A DNA stretch of 64,000 nt from Novosphingobium sp. SG919 (GCF_012932495.1 NZ_JABCNG010000001.1:1550001-1614000), one strand, 5' to 3'. Positions 29,817 through 38,135 are shown, counted from the first letter of the stretch. Notes: generated by a model from the letters alone, not told the origin. Translations and numbers: made by a program.

Positions 29817-31235
29817 TCAAGCCGCGTTGTCGATGCCCAGTTCCGACAGCTTGCGATAGAGTGTGGATCGGCCAATGCCCAGCCGCCGTGCCACTTCGGT
29901 CATGCGCCCGCGATAGTGGCCAATCGCCAGGCGGATGACGTCGGCTTCGATTTCCTCAAGCGGGCGCAAGTTGCCATCGGCGGTGAACAGCATCACCCCG
30001 GCACCATCGCTGATCGGGGCGGCGGTACGCGGCGTTTCACCCACCATCGTCGAAAGGTTGGGAAAATCCTGCGCGGTCAGGGTTTCGGCGTCGCAAAAGA
30101 CCGCTGCGCGGAACAGCGTGGCCTGCAATTGCCGCACATTGCCCGGCCAATCATAGGCCTTGAGCAGCGCCAGCGCCCCGTCGGTCACGCCCAATGGTCG
30201 CAGTCCCGGCTGTTCGCCAATCCGCGCCAGGAAATAGCGGGCAAGGGCGGCAATATCGCCCGCCCGCTCGCGCAGGGCCGGCAGGTGCACGTGCACCACA
30301 GTCAGCGCATCGACCAGCGGCGCGTGATAGAGGCCGGCGTCGGCGAGATCGCGCAAGGGGGCGTTGCTGCAGGCAAACAGGCGCACGTCGATGCGGAAGG
30401 AATGGCGCGCGCCGATCGGCTGCACGTCGCCGCGCGTCAGGAACTGGGCCAGGCGTTCCTGCACATGGGTGGGCAGGCGGTCCACCTCGTCGATCACCAG
30501 GGTGCCGCCATCGGCGTGCTGCAGGGCGCCGATGTGCCGGTCGAACGCGCCGGGAAACGCGCCCTTTTCGTGGCCGAACAGCACGCTTTCGATCTGGTTG
30601 GCGGGAATGCCACCGGCGTTGACGATGCGCAGCGGCGCCTTTGCACGCGGGCTGGCGGCATGCATCGCGCGCACCAGCATTTCCTTGCCCGTGCCGCTTT
30701 CGCCTTCGATCAGCACGGTCTGCTGCGTGCGGGCGGCCTTGGCGGCAACGGCAAGCGCGGCGCGAAAGGCAGGCGCGGCGCCGATCATCGAATCGAAATC
30801 GAGCGTCGTGCCGATCTTTTCGGTGAGCGGTTGCAACTCGGCGACCGGCGCTTCGCGCAAGGTGGCGCTGCGCAGCGCCTGGAGCAGGCGATCGGGCGCC
30901 ACCGGCTTGATCAGGTAATCGGTGGCCCCGGCGCGCATTGCCTCCACCGCCAGCAGAGGCGACGCGCTCGTCGTGAGCATCAGGATCGGCAGGGCTGGTC
31001 GGCGGGCCTTGAGTTCGGCAATCAGGGCGCAGGCATCGTCACCTGGAACCCATTGATCGAGAATGATCGCGCCCAGTTGCATGCCCTGGCGGGTGCCGAG
31101 CGTGGCAATCGCGGTTTCGGAATCGCGCGCCACGATGGTGCGCCAGCCCTCGCGCGCGGCGAGCGCCGTGATCAGCCGGCATTGGGCAGGCTCATCATCG
31201 ATCAGCATCAGCAGGCGGTCGTCGGCGTCGGCCAT
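29817..31235 (-). CDS. NtrC-family response regulator with altered GAFTGA loop
   Basis: The 472-residue protein has a receiver domain (phospho-acceptor D60), a central AAA+ domain with Walker A GESGTGKE at 178-185 and a Walker B ending in IDE near 248-250, and a C-terminal Fis-type helix-turn-helix (MTEVARRLGIGRSTLYRKL). The sigma-54 contact loop, GAFTGA in activators, reads GAFPGA at 225-230. The threonine contacts sigma-54 in known activators, so this protein may act without sigma-54 or by an altered contact. No histidine kinase is adjacent. Confidence 0.92.
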   Translation of the reverse strand: MADADDRLLMLIDDEPAQCRLITALAAREGWRTIVARDSETAIATLGTRQGMQLGAIILDQWVPGDDACALIAELKARRPALPILMLTTSASPLLAVEAMRAGATDYLIKPVAPDRLLQALRSATLREAPVAELQPLTEKIGTTLDFDSMIGAAPAFRAALAVAAKAARTQQTVLIEGESGTGKEMLVRAMHAASPRAKAPLRIVNAGGIPANQIESVLFGHEKGAFPGAFDRHIGALQHADGGTLVIDEVDRLPTHVQERLAQFLTRGDVQPIGARHSFRIDVRLFACSNAPLRDLADAGLYHAPLVDALTVVHVHLPALRERAGDIAALARYFLARIGEQPGLRPLGVTDGALALLKAYDWPGNVRQLQATLFRAAVFCDAETLTAQDFPNLSTMVGETPRTAAPISDGAGVMLFTADGNLRPLEEIEADVIRLAIGHYRGRMTEVARRLGIGRSTLYRKLSELGIDNAA

Positions 31236-31284
31236 GGTTTTCCCGTCATTGCAACACCCCCGGCTTAGGCTTTTCTGGTAAAAA

Positions 31285-31302
31285 CCTGATTAAACAATCA
31301 GG
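31285..31302 (-). terminator. Terminator-like hairpin upstream of the NtrC-like gene
   Basis: CCTGATT and AATCAGG form a perfect 7-bp stem with a 4-base loop, and on the minus strand TTTTT follows directly. It lies about 50 bp upstream of the NtrC-like start, so it could be an attenuator in that leader or a block to transcription entering from the right. Confidence 0.4.
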
Positions 31303-31378
31303 CCGTTCAATCGCCCTTGAGGCACGCCGTGCTGCGGGATAAGGTGCCCGACAAGATAATGACGAGGGATGAGTGAGC

Positions 31379-31501
31379 ATGACGTCTGCCAACGACTTGA
31401 AGGCCGCACGCGAAACCTATGAAGGCTTTCTTTCCCTGATCAAGGTGGCCGTACCGGTGATCGCGTTGATCGTCGCCTTCGTGATCCTGATCATCCAATA
31501 A
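31379..31501 (+). CDS. aa3-type oxidase subunit IV-like small membrane protein
   Basis: A 40-residue protein: a hydrophilic N-terminus of about 20 residues (MTSANDLKAARETYEGF) followed by a single transmembrane helix (VAVPVIALIVAFVILII). This is the shape of the bacterial CoxIV family (PF07835) of aa3 cytochrome oxidases. The stop codon lies 3 bp before pntAA, and the gene is the first of that operon. No other cytochrome oxidase gene is in the window. Confidence 0.72.
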   Translation: MTSANDLKAARETYEGFLSLIKVAVPVIALIVAFVILIIQ

Positions 31502-31504
31502 GGA

Positions 31505-32635
31505 ATGTCACATAATATAACGATCGCCGTTCTTGCCGAACGCGCGACGGGAGAGAGCCGCGTTGCCGCAACGCCCGAAACGGTGCGCAAGCTGGCGGCG
31601 TTGGGGGCAAGACTGGTGGTGGAAAGCGGCGCAGGGAAGGGCGCCGGCATTTCCGACAATGACTATGCAGCCGCCGGGGCAGAGATCGCCAGTTCCGATG
31701 CCGCCGCCGGCGCACAGATCGTGCTGGGCGTGCAAGGGCCCGATCCAGCCGCGGTGGCGTCTGCGGCGCCGGGGGCCTGGATCGTCGCTTCGCTCGATCC
31801 CTTTGGGCAGCGTGCCCGCGTGGATGCCTATGCCGCCGGTGGCCATGAAGCGCTGGCGATGGAATTCATGCCGCGCATCACCCGCGCGCAATCGATGGAT
31901 ATCCTTTCGTCCCAGGCAAACCTTGCCGGGTACAAGGCCGTGCTCGTGGCGGCGAACCTCTATGGCCGCGCCTTTCCGATGATGATGACGGCGGCCGGCA
32001 CGGTGAGTGCGGCCAAGGCCTTCATCATGGGGGTGGGCGTGGCCGGCCTCCAGGCCATCGCCACGGCGCGGCGCATGGGCGCGCAAGTTTCGGCCACCGA
32101 CGTGCGCTCTGCCACCAAGGAACAGATCCAGTCGCTCGGCGCCAAGCCGATCTTCGTGGAGAACGTGGCAGGCATCGAGGGTGAGGGCGCCGGCGGCTAT
32201 GCCACCGAGATGAGCCCGGAATACCAGAAGGCCCAGGCCGAACTGGTCTCCAGCCACATCGCCAAGCAGGACATCGTGATCACCACCGCGCTGATCCCGG
32301 GCCGCGCCGCGCCCCGCCTGATTACCGATGCGCAGATTGCCACAATGCGGCCCGGCTCGGTGATCTATGACTTGGCGGTGGCGCAAGGTGGGAACGTGGA
32401 AGGCAGCGTGCCCGACCAAGTGGTGGAACGCCACGGGGTAAAGATCGTGGGCTATGCCAACACGCCCGCACTGCTTCCGGACGACGCTTCTGCGCTGTTT
32501 GCGCGCAACTTGTTCAATTTCCTGTCCGCGTTCTGGGACAAGGACCAGGGCCGCCCGGTGCTGGACGAGGAAATCGGCAATGCCATCCGCCTGACGCAAG
32601 GCGGCCAGGTGGTGCACGAAAGGCTGAAGGGGTGA
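31505..32635 (+). CDS. pntAA: NAD(P) transhydrogenase subunit alpha, part 1
   Basis: Domain I of proton-translocating transhydrogenase, the NAD(H)-binding subunit that works with PntAB and PntB to make NADPH at the expense of the proton gradient. The 376-residue protein shows the N-terminal ERATGESRVAATPETV and the Rossmann region FIMGVGVAGLQAIATARRMGA. It is followed not by pntAB but by an inserted DUF559 gene; pntAB starts 485 bp downstream. Confidence 0.95.
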   Translation: MSHNITIAVLAERATGESRVAATPETVRKLAALGARLVVESGAGKGAGISDNDYAAAGAEIASSDAAAGAQIVLGVQGPDPAAVASAAPGAWIVASLDPFGQRARVDAYAAGGHEALAMEFMPRITRAQSMDILSSQANLAGYKAVLVAANLYGRAFPMMMTAAGTVSAAKAFIMGVGVAGLQAIATARRMGAQVSATDVRSATKEQIQSLGAKPIFVENVAGIEGEGAGGYATEMSPEYQKAQAELVSSHIAKQDIVITTALIPGRAAPRLITDAQIATMRPGSVIYDLAVAQGGNVEGSVPDQVVERHGVKIVGYANTPALLPDDASALFARNLFNFLSAFWDKDQGRPVLDEEIGNAIRLTQGGQVVHERLKG

Positions 32636-32649
32636 GGGGCTGACGCGAT

Positions 32650-32697
32650 CCTCCCCCTGCGGGGGAGGGGAACCACCCGCAGGGTGGTGGAGGGGGT
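32650..32697. repeat. REP-like element, left copy
   Basis: A 48-bp GC-rich unit made of a perfect 8-bp hairpin (CCTCCCCC, loop TGC, GGGGGAGG), a second 7-bp hairpin (ACCACCC, loop GCA, GGGTGGT) and the tail GGAGGGGGT. It lies between pntAA and the DUF559 gene. An inverted copy of the same layout is at 33054-33101. Confidence 0.8.
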
Positions 32698-32703
32698 AGA
32701 GCA

Positions 32704-33117
32704 ATGCGCGACCATAGCGTGCAGGCACTGAAAAACGCCAGGAAGCTGCGCAAGGCGATGAGCCTGCCGGAGGTTTTGCTGTGGCAGCGCTTGCGCGGTA
32801 GCGATCACGGCGTGAAGCTCCGCCGCCAGCATCCCGTTGGCGGCTATGTTGCCGATTTCTATTGCGCTGCTACGCGTACGATCATCGAGATCGATGGCAT
32901 TGCCCACGCCATGGGGGACAGGCCCAAGGCCGACCTGCGGCGCATGACCTGGATGGAAAGCACTGGCTTTCACGTCATCCGCATTCCCGCTGCCGAAGTC
33001 CTGCGTGATCCTGATACCGTTGCCCAAGCAATCGTCGCCGCGTGCCGCATAGCACCCCCTCCGTCAGCCCTGCGGGCTGCCACCTCCCCCGTGGGGGGAG
33101 GATCTGAAGGTATCTGA
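32704..33117 (+). CDS. DUF559 (Vsr-like fold) endonuclease-domain protein
   Basis: The 137-residue protein matches DUF559 (PF04480): LRKAMSLPEVLLWQRLR, then KLRRQHPVGGYVADFYC, then IIEIDGIAHA, giving the acidic and E-x-D residues of the PD-(D/E)xK-like nuclease fold. Its target is unknown. The gene sits between pntAA and pntAB, lies between two inverted 48-bp REP-like elements, and its last 20 or so residues (PPPSALRAATSPVGGG) are encoded by the right element. This suggests the gene and its repeats entered together as a unit. Confidence 0.85.
   Translation: MRDHSVQALKNARKLRKAMSLPEVLLWQRLRGSDHGVKLRRQHPVGGYVADFYCAATRTIIEIDGIAHAMGDRPKADLRRMTWMESTGFHVIRIPAAEVLRDPDTVAQAIVAACRIAPPPSALRAATSPVGGGSEGI
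33054..33101. repeat. REP-like element, right inverted copy
   Basis: Inverted relative to the left copy: ACCCCCTCC, a 6-bp hairpin (CAGCCC, loop TGC, GGGCTG) and an 8-bp hairpin (CCTCCCCC, loop GTG, GGGGGAGG). The outer hairpin stem is identical in both copies and both are 48 bp long. It overlaps the 3' end of the DUF559 gene. Confidence 0.8.
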
Positions 33118-33120
33118 CTT

Positions 33121-33405
33121 ATGGACTTCATATCGATCCTGAGCATTTTCGTGCTCGCCTGCTTTGTCGGGTATTACGTGGTCTGGTCGGTCACGCCGGC
33201 GCTGCACACGCCGTTGATGGCGGTGACCAATGCGATTTCATCGGTCATCATCGTGGGGGCGCTTGTCGCTTCGGCGGCGGCGGGGTCGCCCTTGGCCAAG
33301 TTCCTGGGGCTGGGCGCGGTGGTGCTGGCTTCGGTCAATATCTTCGGTGGCTTTGCCGTCACCCAGCGCATGCTGGCGATGTATAAGAAGAAGGAGAAGA
33401 AGTGA
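33121..33405 (+). CDS. pntAB: NAD(P) transhydrogenase subunit alpha, part 2
   Basis: Membrane domain II segment of the transhydrogenase, 94 residues with three transmembrane helices and a short basic C-terminal tail (YKKKEKK). Its stop codon overlaps the pntB ATG (TGATG). In most alphaproteobacteria it follows pntAA directly; here the DUF559 unit separates them. Confidence 0.94.
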   Translation: MDFISILSIFVLACFVGYYVVWSVTPALHTPLMAVTNAISSVIIVGALVASAAAGSPLAKFLGLGAVVLASVNIFGGFAVTQRMLAMYKKKEKK

Positions 33406-34817
33406 TGGAACATGTCACCTCTTCCCCCTGGGTCGGCTTCGCCTATCTGGTTGCCGGCGTGCTGTTCATCATGGCGCTGCGTGGCCTCTCGTCGCCGGGT
33501 ACGAGCCGGGCGGGCAACCGCTATGGCATGATCGGCATGACCATTGCCGTGGCGACGACGCTGGTCACCCATTCCATCGCCAGCCTGCCGGAAATCGCCG
33601 TGGCCATCGCCATCGGCGGCGGCATCGGCTTCGTGATCGCCCGGCGCATCCAGATGACGGCGATGCCGCAACTGGTTGCCGCGTTCCACTCGCTGGTGGG
33701 TCTTGCCGCCGTGCTGGTGGGGCTGGCGGCCTATGCCAATCCCGAGGCATTCGGCATTCTCAACGCCGAGGGGCTGATCGAGCCGCAGAGCCGCATCGAA
33801 ATGGGCCTGGGCATTGCCATCGGCGCGATCACCTTCTCCGGTTCGATCATCGCCTTCCTGAAACTGGCCGGCAAGATGAGCGGCGCGGCGATCCTGCTGC
33901 CAGGGCGGCACGTGCTCAACCTGGGCACGCTGATCGCCATCCTTGGGCTGGTGGCGTGGTTCACGCAGGATGAAAGCGCCTGGGTCATCGCCGCGATCAC
34001 CGCGCTGTCGTTTGCCATCGGCTTCCTGCTGATCATCCCGATCGGCGGGGCAGACATGCCGGTGGTGGTTTCGATGCTCAACAGCTATTCCGGCTGGGCG
34101 GCAGCGGCGATGGGTTTCACGCTGCACAACACGGCGATGATCGTGACCGGCGCGCTGGTCGGCTCTTCGGGTGCGATCCTGTCCTACATCATGTGCAAGG
34201 CGATGAACCGCTCGTTCCTGTCGGTGATCGCCGGCGGCTTTGGCGCCGAGGCAGCGGCCAGCGGCGGCGCCGCCAAGGAGCAGCGCCCGTGGAAGCGCGG
34301 CTCGGCCGAAGACGCCGCCTTCCTGATGAAGGAAGCCGAAAACGTCATCATCATCCCGGGCTATGGTATGGCCGTCAGCCAGGCGCAGCACGCGCTGCGC
34401 GAGATGGGCGATGTGCTCAAAGCCAATGGCGTCAGCGTGAAATACGCGATCCACCCGGTGGCGGGGCGCATGCCGGGGCACATGAACGTGCTGCTCGCCG
34501 AAGCCAACGTGCCCTATGATGAAGTGTTCGAGCTGGAAGACATCAACAGCGAGTTCGCGCAGGCCGACGTCGCCTTCGTGATCGGCGCCAACGACGTGGT
34601 CAATCCGGCGGCCAAGACCGACAAGTCCAGCCCGATCTATGGCATGCCGGTGTTCGACGTGGACAAGGCCAAGACGATCTTCTTCGTCAAGCGCTCGATG
34701 GGCGGGGTTGGCTATTCCGGCGTCGACAACGACGTGTTCTACATGGACCAGACCATGATGCTGCTGGCCGATGCCAAGAAGATGGTCGAAGACATCGTCA
34801 AGGCACTTCAGCACTGA
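33405..34817 (+). CDS. pntB: NAD(P) transhydrogenase subunit beta
   Basis: The 470-residue subunit has about eight N-terminal transmembrane helices (domain II) and a C-terminal NADP(H)-binding domain III with IIPGYGMAVSQAQ, HPVAGRMPGHMNVLLAEA, and GANDVVNPAA. Together with PntAA and PntAB it forms the proton-pumping transhydrogenase that supplies NADPH. The ATG at 33405 overlaps the pntAB stop. Confidence 0.97.
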   Translation: MEHVTSSPWVGFAYLVAGVLFIMALRGLSSPGTSRAGNRYGMIGMTIAVATTLVTHSIASLPEIAVAIAIGGGIGFVIARRIQMTAMPQLVAAFHSLVGLAAVLVGLAAYANPEAFGILNAEGLIEPQSRIEMGLGIAIGAITFSGSIIAFLKLAGKMSGAAILLPGRHVLNLGTLIAILGLVAWFTQDESAWVIAAITALSFAIGFLLIIPIGGADMPVVVSMLNSYSGWAAAAMGFTLHNTAMIVTGALVGSSGAILSYIMCKAMNRSFLSVIAGGFGAEAAASGGAAKEQRPWKRGSAEDAAFLMKEAENVIIIPGYGMAVSQAQHALREMGDVLKANGVSVKYAIHPVAGRMPGHMNVLLAEANVPYDEVFELEDINSEFAQADVAFVIGANDVVNPAAKTDKSSPIYGMPVFDVDKAKTIFFVKRSMGGVGYSGVDNDVFYMDQTMMLLADAKKMVEDIVKALQH

Positions 34818-34855
34818 CGTTGACAGACCCGGTGTGCCGGGGCGAGAAGGCGGGC

Positions 34856-35191
34856 ATGAAGCCCATTGCCCTTTTCGCCCCCACGCGCCTGGTCTTGATC
34901 GCGATGGCCCTGTCGTCCTCCGCTTGCGTATCCAAGCTGGCCGAGGGCCGCGTGCGCAGCGCGCTGGTCGATGCCGGCGTTTCCCCGTCCAACGCAGCCT
35001 GCATGGCAGAGCGGATGACCGACCGGCTTTCCATCGGCCAGTTGCGCCGGCTGGAGGCCTTGCGGGCGCCCAAGCGCAGCCTGAGCGACTATGTGTGGAC
35101 GGTAAAGCGGCTGGATGATCCGCAGTTGGTGGATGTGACGGTCAGTGCCGCGGCCCTGTGCGCGATGGGATTGGCCCCGGAAAAGCGGTGA
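34856..35191 (+). CDS. Small lipoprotein of unknown function
   Basis: The 111-residue protein has a signal ending in a lipobox (SSSAC) and a mostly helical mature region with two further cysteines (NAACMAE and AALCAMG), which could form a disulfide. No named family recognised. The ATG at 34856 has GAGAAGG upstream. It lies 38 bp after pntB and may be on the same transcript. Confidence 0.65.
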   Translation: MKPIALFAPTRLVLIAMALSSSACVSKLAEGRVRSALVDAGVSPSNAACMAERMTDRLSIGQLRRLEALRAPKRSLSDYVWTVKRLDDPQLVDVTVSAAALCAMGLAPEKR

Positions 35192-35311
35192 ACCGTGCGC
35201 GCGGGCGGGGCGGATTGCCGCCTGCGCCCGCTGGACCTGGGATCGGGCCTTGCCTAAGGCTTGGGGAACGGGAATGGCCGGAATGGGACTGGCCGGCAGG
35301 AGAGACACGTT

Positions 35312-36007
35312 TTGCGCAAGATCGGCCTTATCGGCGGCATGAGCTGGGTTTCGACCCGCACGTATTATGAGCATATCAACAAGCTGGTCCAGGCGCGCAC
35401 GAGCACGCTGTCCAGCGCGCCCTTGATTATCGAAAGCCTTGATTTTGCAGGGCTGGCACGGCTTTCCTCGGCTGAGGAATGGAACCGCGCGGCGCAAGTG
35501 CTGGTAGAGAGCGCCAAGCGCCTGGAGCAGGCTGGGGCCACGGCGATCCTGATCGGCGCCAATTCGATGCACAAGGTCTATGACCAGATCACCGCGTCGG
35601 TGGGCGTGCCGGTGATCCACATTGCCGATGCCGTGGGCGCGCGGATGCAGGCCAATGGCGTGAAGACCGCCGCGCTGATCGGTTCGCGCAATGTCATGGT
35701 CGAAAGCTTTTACCGCAAGCGGCTGGTGGCCCATGGCGTCACGCTGCTGCCGCCGGTGATGGACAATGTCGATGAAATCGACCGCATCATCTACGAAGAA
35801 CTGATGCAGGGCCGCGCCACGCGCTCGGCCGAGCGCACGTTCAAGACGCTGCTGACCACGATGGGCCAGGCCGGGGCAGAAGGCGTGGTGCTGGGCTGCA
35901 CCGAACTGGACATGGTGATCGATGTCGACGCCAATGTGCTGCCGATCTATGACGGCACGCGCATCCATGCCGAGGCGGCCGTCAACTGGATCCTGGACGA
36001 AGGGTGA
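35312..36007 (+). CDS. Aspartate/glutamate racemase-family protein
   Basis: The 231-residue protein is of the cofactor-independent Asp/Glu racemase family: GLIGGMSW at the N-terminus, HIADAVG in the middle and GCTELD with C196. The first catalytic position, Cys in typical racemases and Thr83 in the related E. coli YgeA (EcL-DER), is Ala here (A83 in GANSMHK). The enzyme may be stereospecific, act on another substrate, or be inactive. The TTG start at 35312 has AGGAGAG seven bases upstream and begins the conserved N-terminus; the upstream open frame lacks similarity. Confidence 0.85.
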   Translation: MRKIGLIGGMSWVSTRTYYEHINKLVQARTSTLSSAPLIIESLDFAGLARLSSAEEWNRAAQVLVESAKRLEQAGATAILIGANSMHKVYDQITASVGVPVIHIADAVGARMQANGVKTAALIGSRNVMVESFYRKRLVAHGVTLLPPVMDNVDEIDRIIYEELMQGRATRSAERTFKTLLTTMGQAGAEGVVLGCTELDMVIDVDANVLPIYDGTRIHAEAAVNWILDEG

Positions 36008-36012
36008 CAGCC

Positions 36013-37176
36013 ATGCGCGCGCCCTGGGCCTGCGATCCGGCCGCTTCGCGCGGGCGGGAATTCGCGCTGGAGCAGGGCGGTGTGCGCGGGCCACGCAGCG
36101 ATTTCCAGCGCGACCGCGATCGCATCATCCATTCGATCGCGTTCCGCCGGCTGCGCCACAAGACGCAGGTGTTTATCGCCCCCGATGGTGACCACTATCG
36201 CGTGCGGCTGACGCACAGTTTGGAAGTGGCGCAGATCGGCCGGGTGATCGCCCGCGCGCTGGGGGCCGACGAAGACCTGACCGAGGCGTTGTGCCTGGCG
36301 CACGATATCGGCCACCCGCCGTTCGGCCATGCCGGCGAGGATGCATTGCAATCCGCGCTCGCCGATGCCGGCGGGTTTGATCACAACGCCAATACCTTGC
36401 GCGTGCTGATGCGGCTGGAAAGCCCCTATGTGGAGCACGATGGCCTGAACTTGAGCTGGGAAATGCTCGAAGGGCTGGCCAAGCACAATGGCCCGGTGAA
36501 GAAGCCCACCTGGGCCTTGGCCGAACTCGATGCGGCGTTCCCGCTCGATCTGGCCAGCCACGCTTCGATAGAGGCGCAGATTGCGGCGATTTCCGATGAT
36601 ATCGCCTATGACAACCATGACATCGACGATGGCCTGCGCGGCGGCTTCCTGACGCTGGACGACCTGCTGGAGCTGCCGTTCGTGGCCGAGCAGTGGTATG
36701 CGATCGAAGCGCGCCATCCCCGCGCCCCGCGCGAACGGCTGTTGCGCGAATTGGTGCGCGGGCAGATTGGCCGCATGGTCAACGACGTGATTGGCGAAAC
36801 GCAGGCGCGCCTGGCGAGTAGTGGCGTGGACAGCGTGGCAGCCGTGCGCGCGGCTGGCCGTGCGCTCTGCGGCTTTTCGGAAGCCGTGCGGCGCGAGGAG
36901 CGCACGCTCAAGCAGTTCATGTATGCCCGGCTCTACCTGCATCCCGAACAGGTCGCCGCCGCCGACCGCGCCCGCGCGGTGATCGAAACGCTGTTTGCCG
37001 CCTATCGCGCCGATGCCGCGCTGATGCCGCCCACCTGGCATGCACGCTTGCCATTGGATGAACCGGCACGCAGCCGCGCGATTGCCGATTTCATCGCCGG
37101 CATGACCGATCGCTATGCCATCGACAACTACGTGAAGATCACTGGGCAAGTACCTGAAGGACTTAGCAATGTCTGA
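36013..37176 (+). CDS. dgt: Deoxyguanosinetriphosphate triphosphohydrolase-like protein
   Basis: HD-domain hydrolase that removes triphosphate from dNTPs and so lowers dNTP levels. The 387-residue protein has the N-terminal RSDFQRDRDRIIHSIAFRRL, then the metal ligands in RLTHSLEV and AHDIGHPPFGHAGE, and a later conserved Asp (SDDIAYDNHDIDDGL). The ATG at 36013 is eight bases from GAAGGG; a GTG at 36004 would overlap the racemase stop. It appears co-transcribed with the racemase gene and overlaps the next gene by eight bases. Confidence 0.93.
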   Translation: MRAPWACDPAASRGREFALEQGGVRGPRSDFQRDRDRIIHSIAFRRLRHKTQVFIAPDGDHYRVRLTHSLEVAQIGRVIARALGADEDLTEALCLAHDIGHPPFGHAGEDALQSALADAGGFDHNANTLRVLMRLESPYVEHDGLNLSWEMLEGLAKHNGPVKKPTWALAELDAAFPLDLASHASIEAQIAAISDDIAYDNHDIDDGLRGGFLTLDDLLELPFVAEQWYAIEARHPRAPRERLLRELVRGQIGRMVNDVIGETQARLASSGVDSVAAVRAAGRALCGFSEAVRREERTLKQFMYARLYLHPEQVAAADRARAVIETLFAAYRADAALMPPTWHARLPLDEPARSRAIADFIAGMTDRYAIDNYVKITGQVPEGLSNV

Positions 37177-37861
37177 TCCGGTCCGGGTCCTGCTGATCGG
37201 CGCGACCGGGCTGGTGGGGCAGGGCGTCCTGGCAGCGGCGGTGGATCGCCCGGCCCTGCGCCTTGTTGCCCTGGGTCGCCGCGCAGCACCCCTGCCGCCT
37301 GGCGCGCGCATGGAGCAACTGGTGATCGAGCCGGCGCAATGGCCCGATGCGATCACGGCCGCGCGTCCCGGCGTGATCGTGTTGGCGCTTGGCACGACGA
37401 TTGCGGCCGTCGGGGGTGATCGCGCGGCGTTTCGGGCGGTCGACCATGACCTCGCTCTGCGCTGCGCGACGGCGGCGCGCCAGGCCGGCGTGGCCCATGC
37501 CATCCTCGTCTCCTCGGTGGGCGCCGATCCAGACGCGCGCGCCTTTTACCTTGCGACGAAGGGCGAGGTGGAACGTGACGTGGCGGCGCTGGGCTTTGCC
37601 CGGCTTGACGTGCTGCGCCCCGGGCTGCTGCTGGGCCACCGCCAAGGCCCGCCGCGCCCGGCGGAGCGGCTCGGCATGGCGTTGGCGCCGTGGCTGGATT
37701 GGGTGCTGGCGGGCAGCGTTTCGCGCTATCGCTCGATCCCGGCTGCCACTGTTGGCCGGGCGATTGCAACCCTGGCGCAAGCCCAAGAGACCGGGCATTT
37801 CGTGCACCACTTTCGCGAAATCCACAGTGCCGCGCTGGGCAGGCCTGGCGGAACCGGTTGA
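37169..37861 (+). CDS. Atypical SDR, NAD(P)-binding protein
   Basis: The 230-residue protein has a Rossmann motif LLIGATGLVGQG at the N-terminus and an ILVSSVGADP ... YLATKGEVE segment with the Tyr-x3-Lys arrangement of SDRs. It resembles the HTATIP2-like atypical SDR group. Substrate is unknown. The ATG overlaps dgt by eight bases. Confidence 0.8.
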   Translation: MSDPVRVLLIGATGLVGQGVLAAAVDRPALRLVALGRRAAPLPPGARMEQLVIEPAQWPDAITAARPGVIVLALGTTIAAVGGDRAAFRAVDHDLALRCATAARQAGVAHAILVSSVGADPDARAFYLATKGEVERDVAALGFARLDVLRPGLLLGHRQGPPRPAERLGMALAPWLDWVLAGSVSRYRSIPAATVGRAIATLAQAQETGHFVHHFREIHSAALGRPGGTG

Positions 37862-37944
37862 CTTGCATGGCTGCCTTGCGCGAAAGGGCATGCCTGTCGC
37901 TGACCCGCGCGGGAGAGTTCGCTGCCGATTCGCATATGTGAAAT

Positions 37945-38135
37945 GGTAGTGGCGCCGAAGGAGCAACCGCCCCGGAATCTCTCAGGCCAAAGGACCGCAC
38001 GGGGTCTATAGCGACACTCTGGAAAGTGCTGCCACTCCCGCAGAGGAGAGGAGCCGCCGAAGGGGTAACCCCATGATGCGCCGCAGGAGGGCGTGGGGGA
38101 AAGCTCTCAGGTTTCCGTGACAGAGGGGGCACCGT
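37945..38135 (+). ncRNA. Tandem glycine riboswitch
   Basis: Two glycine aptamers lie in series upstream of gcvT. The first has GGCGCCGAAGGAGCAA, CGGAATCTCTCAGG and the GACACTCTGGAAAG end; AGTGGC at 37948-37953 pairs with GCCACT at 38031-38036. The second has GCCGCCGAAGGGGTAA, AAGCTCTCAGGTTTC and GACAGAGGGGG. A hairpin (CAGAGG at 38121-38126 with CCTCTG at 38144-38149) overlaps the 3' edge of the second aptamer and ends about 17 bp before the gcvT start; it is a likely expression platform. Binding of glycine normally turns on the cleavage system. Confidence 0.94.

Noticed and set aside
32650..33101. The G-rich hairpins around the DUF559 gene as terminators of the pnt operon
   Set aside because: No T run follows either element, and termination there would cut off pntAB and pntB.
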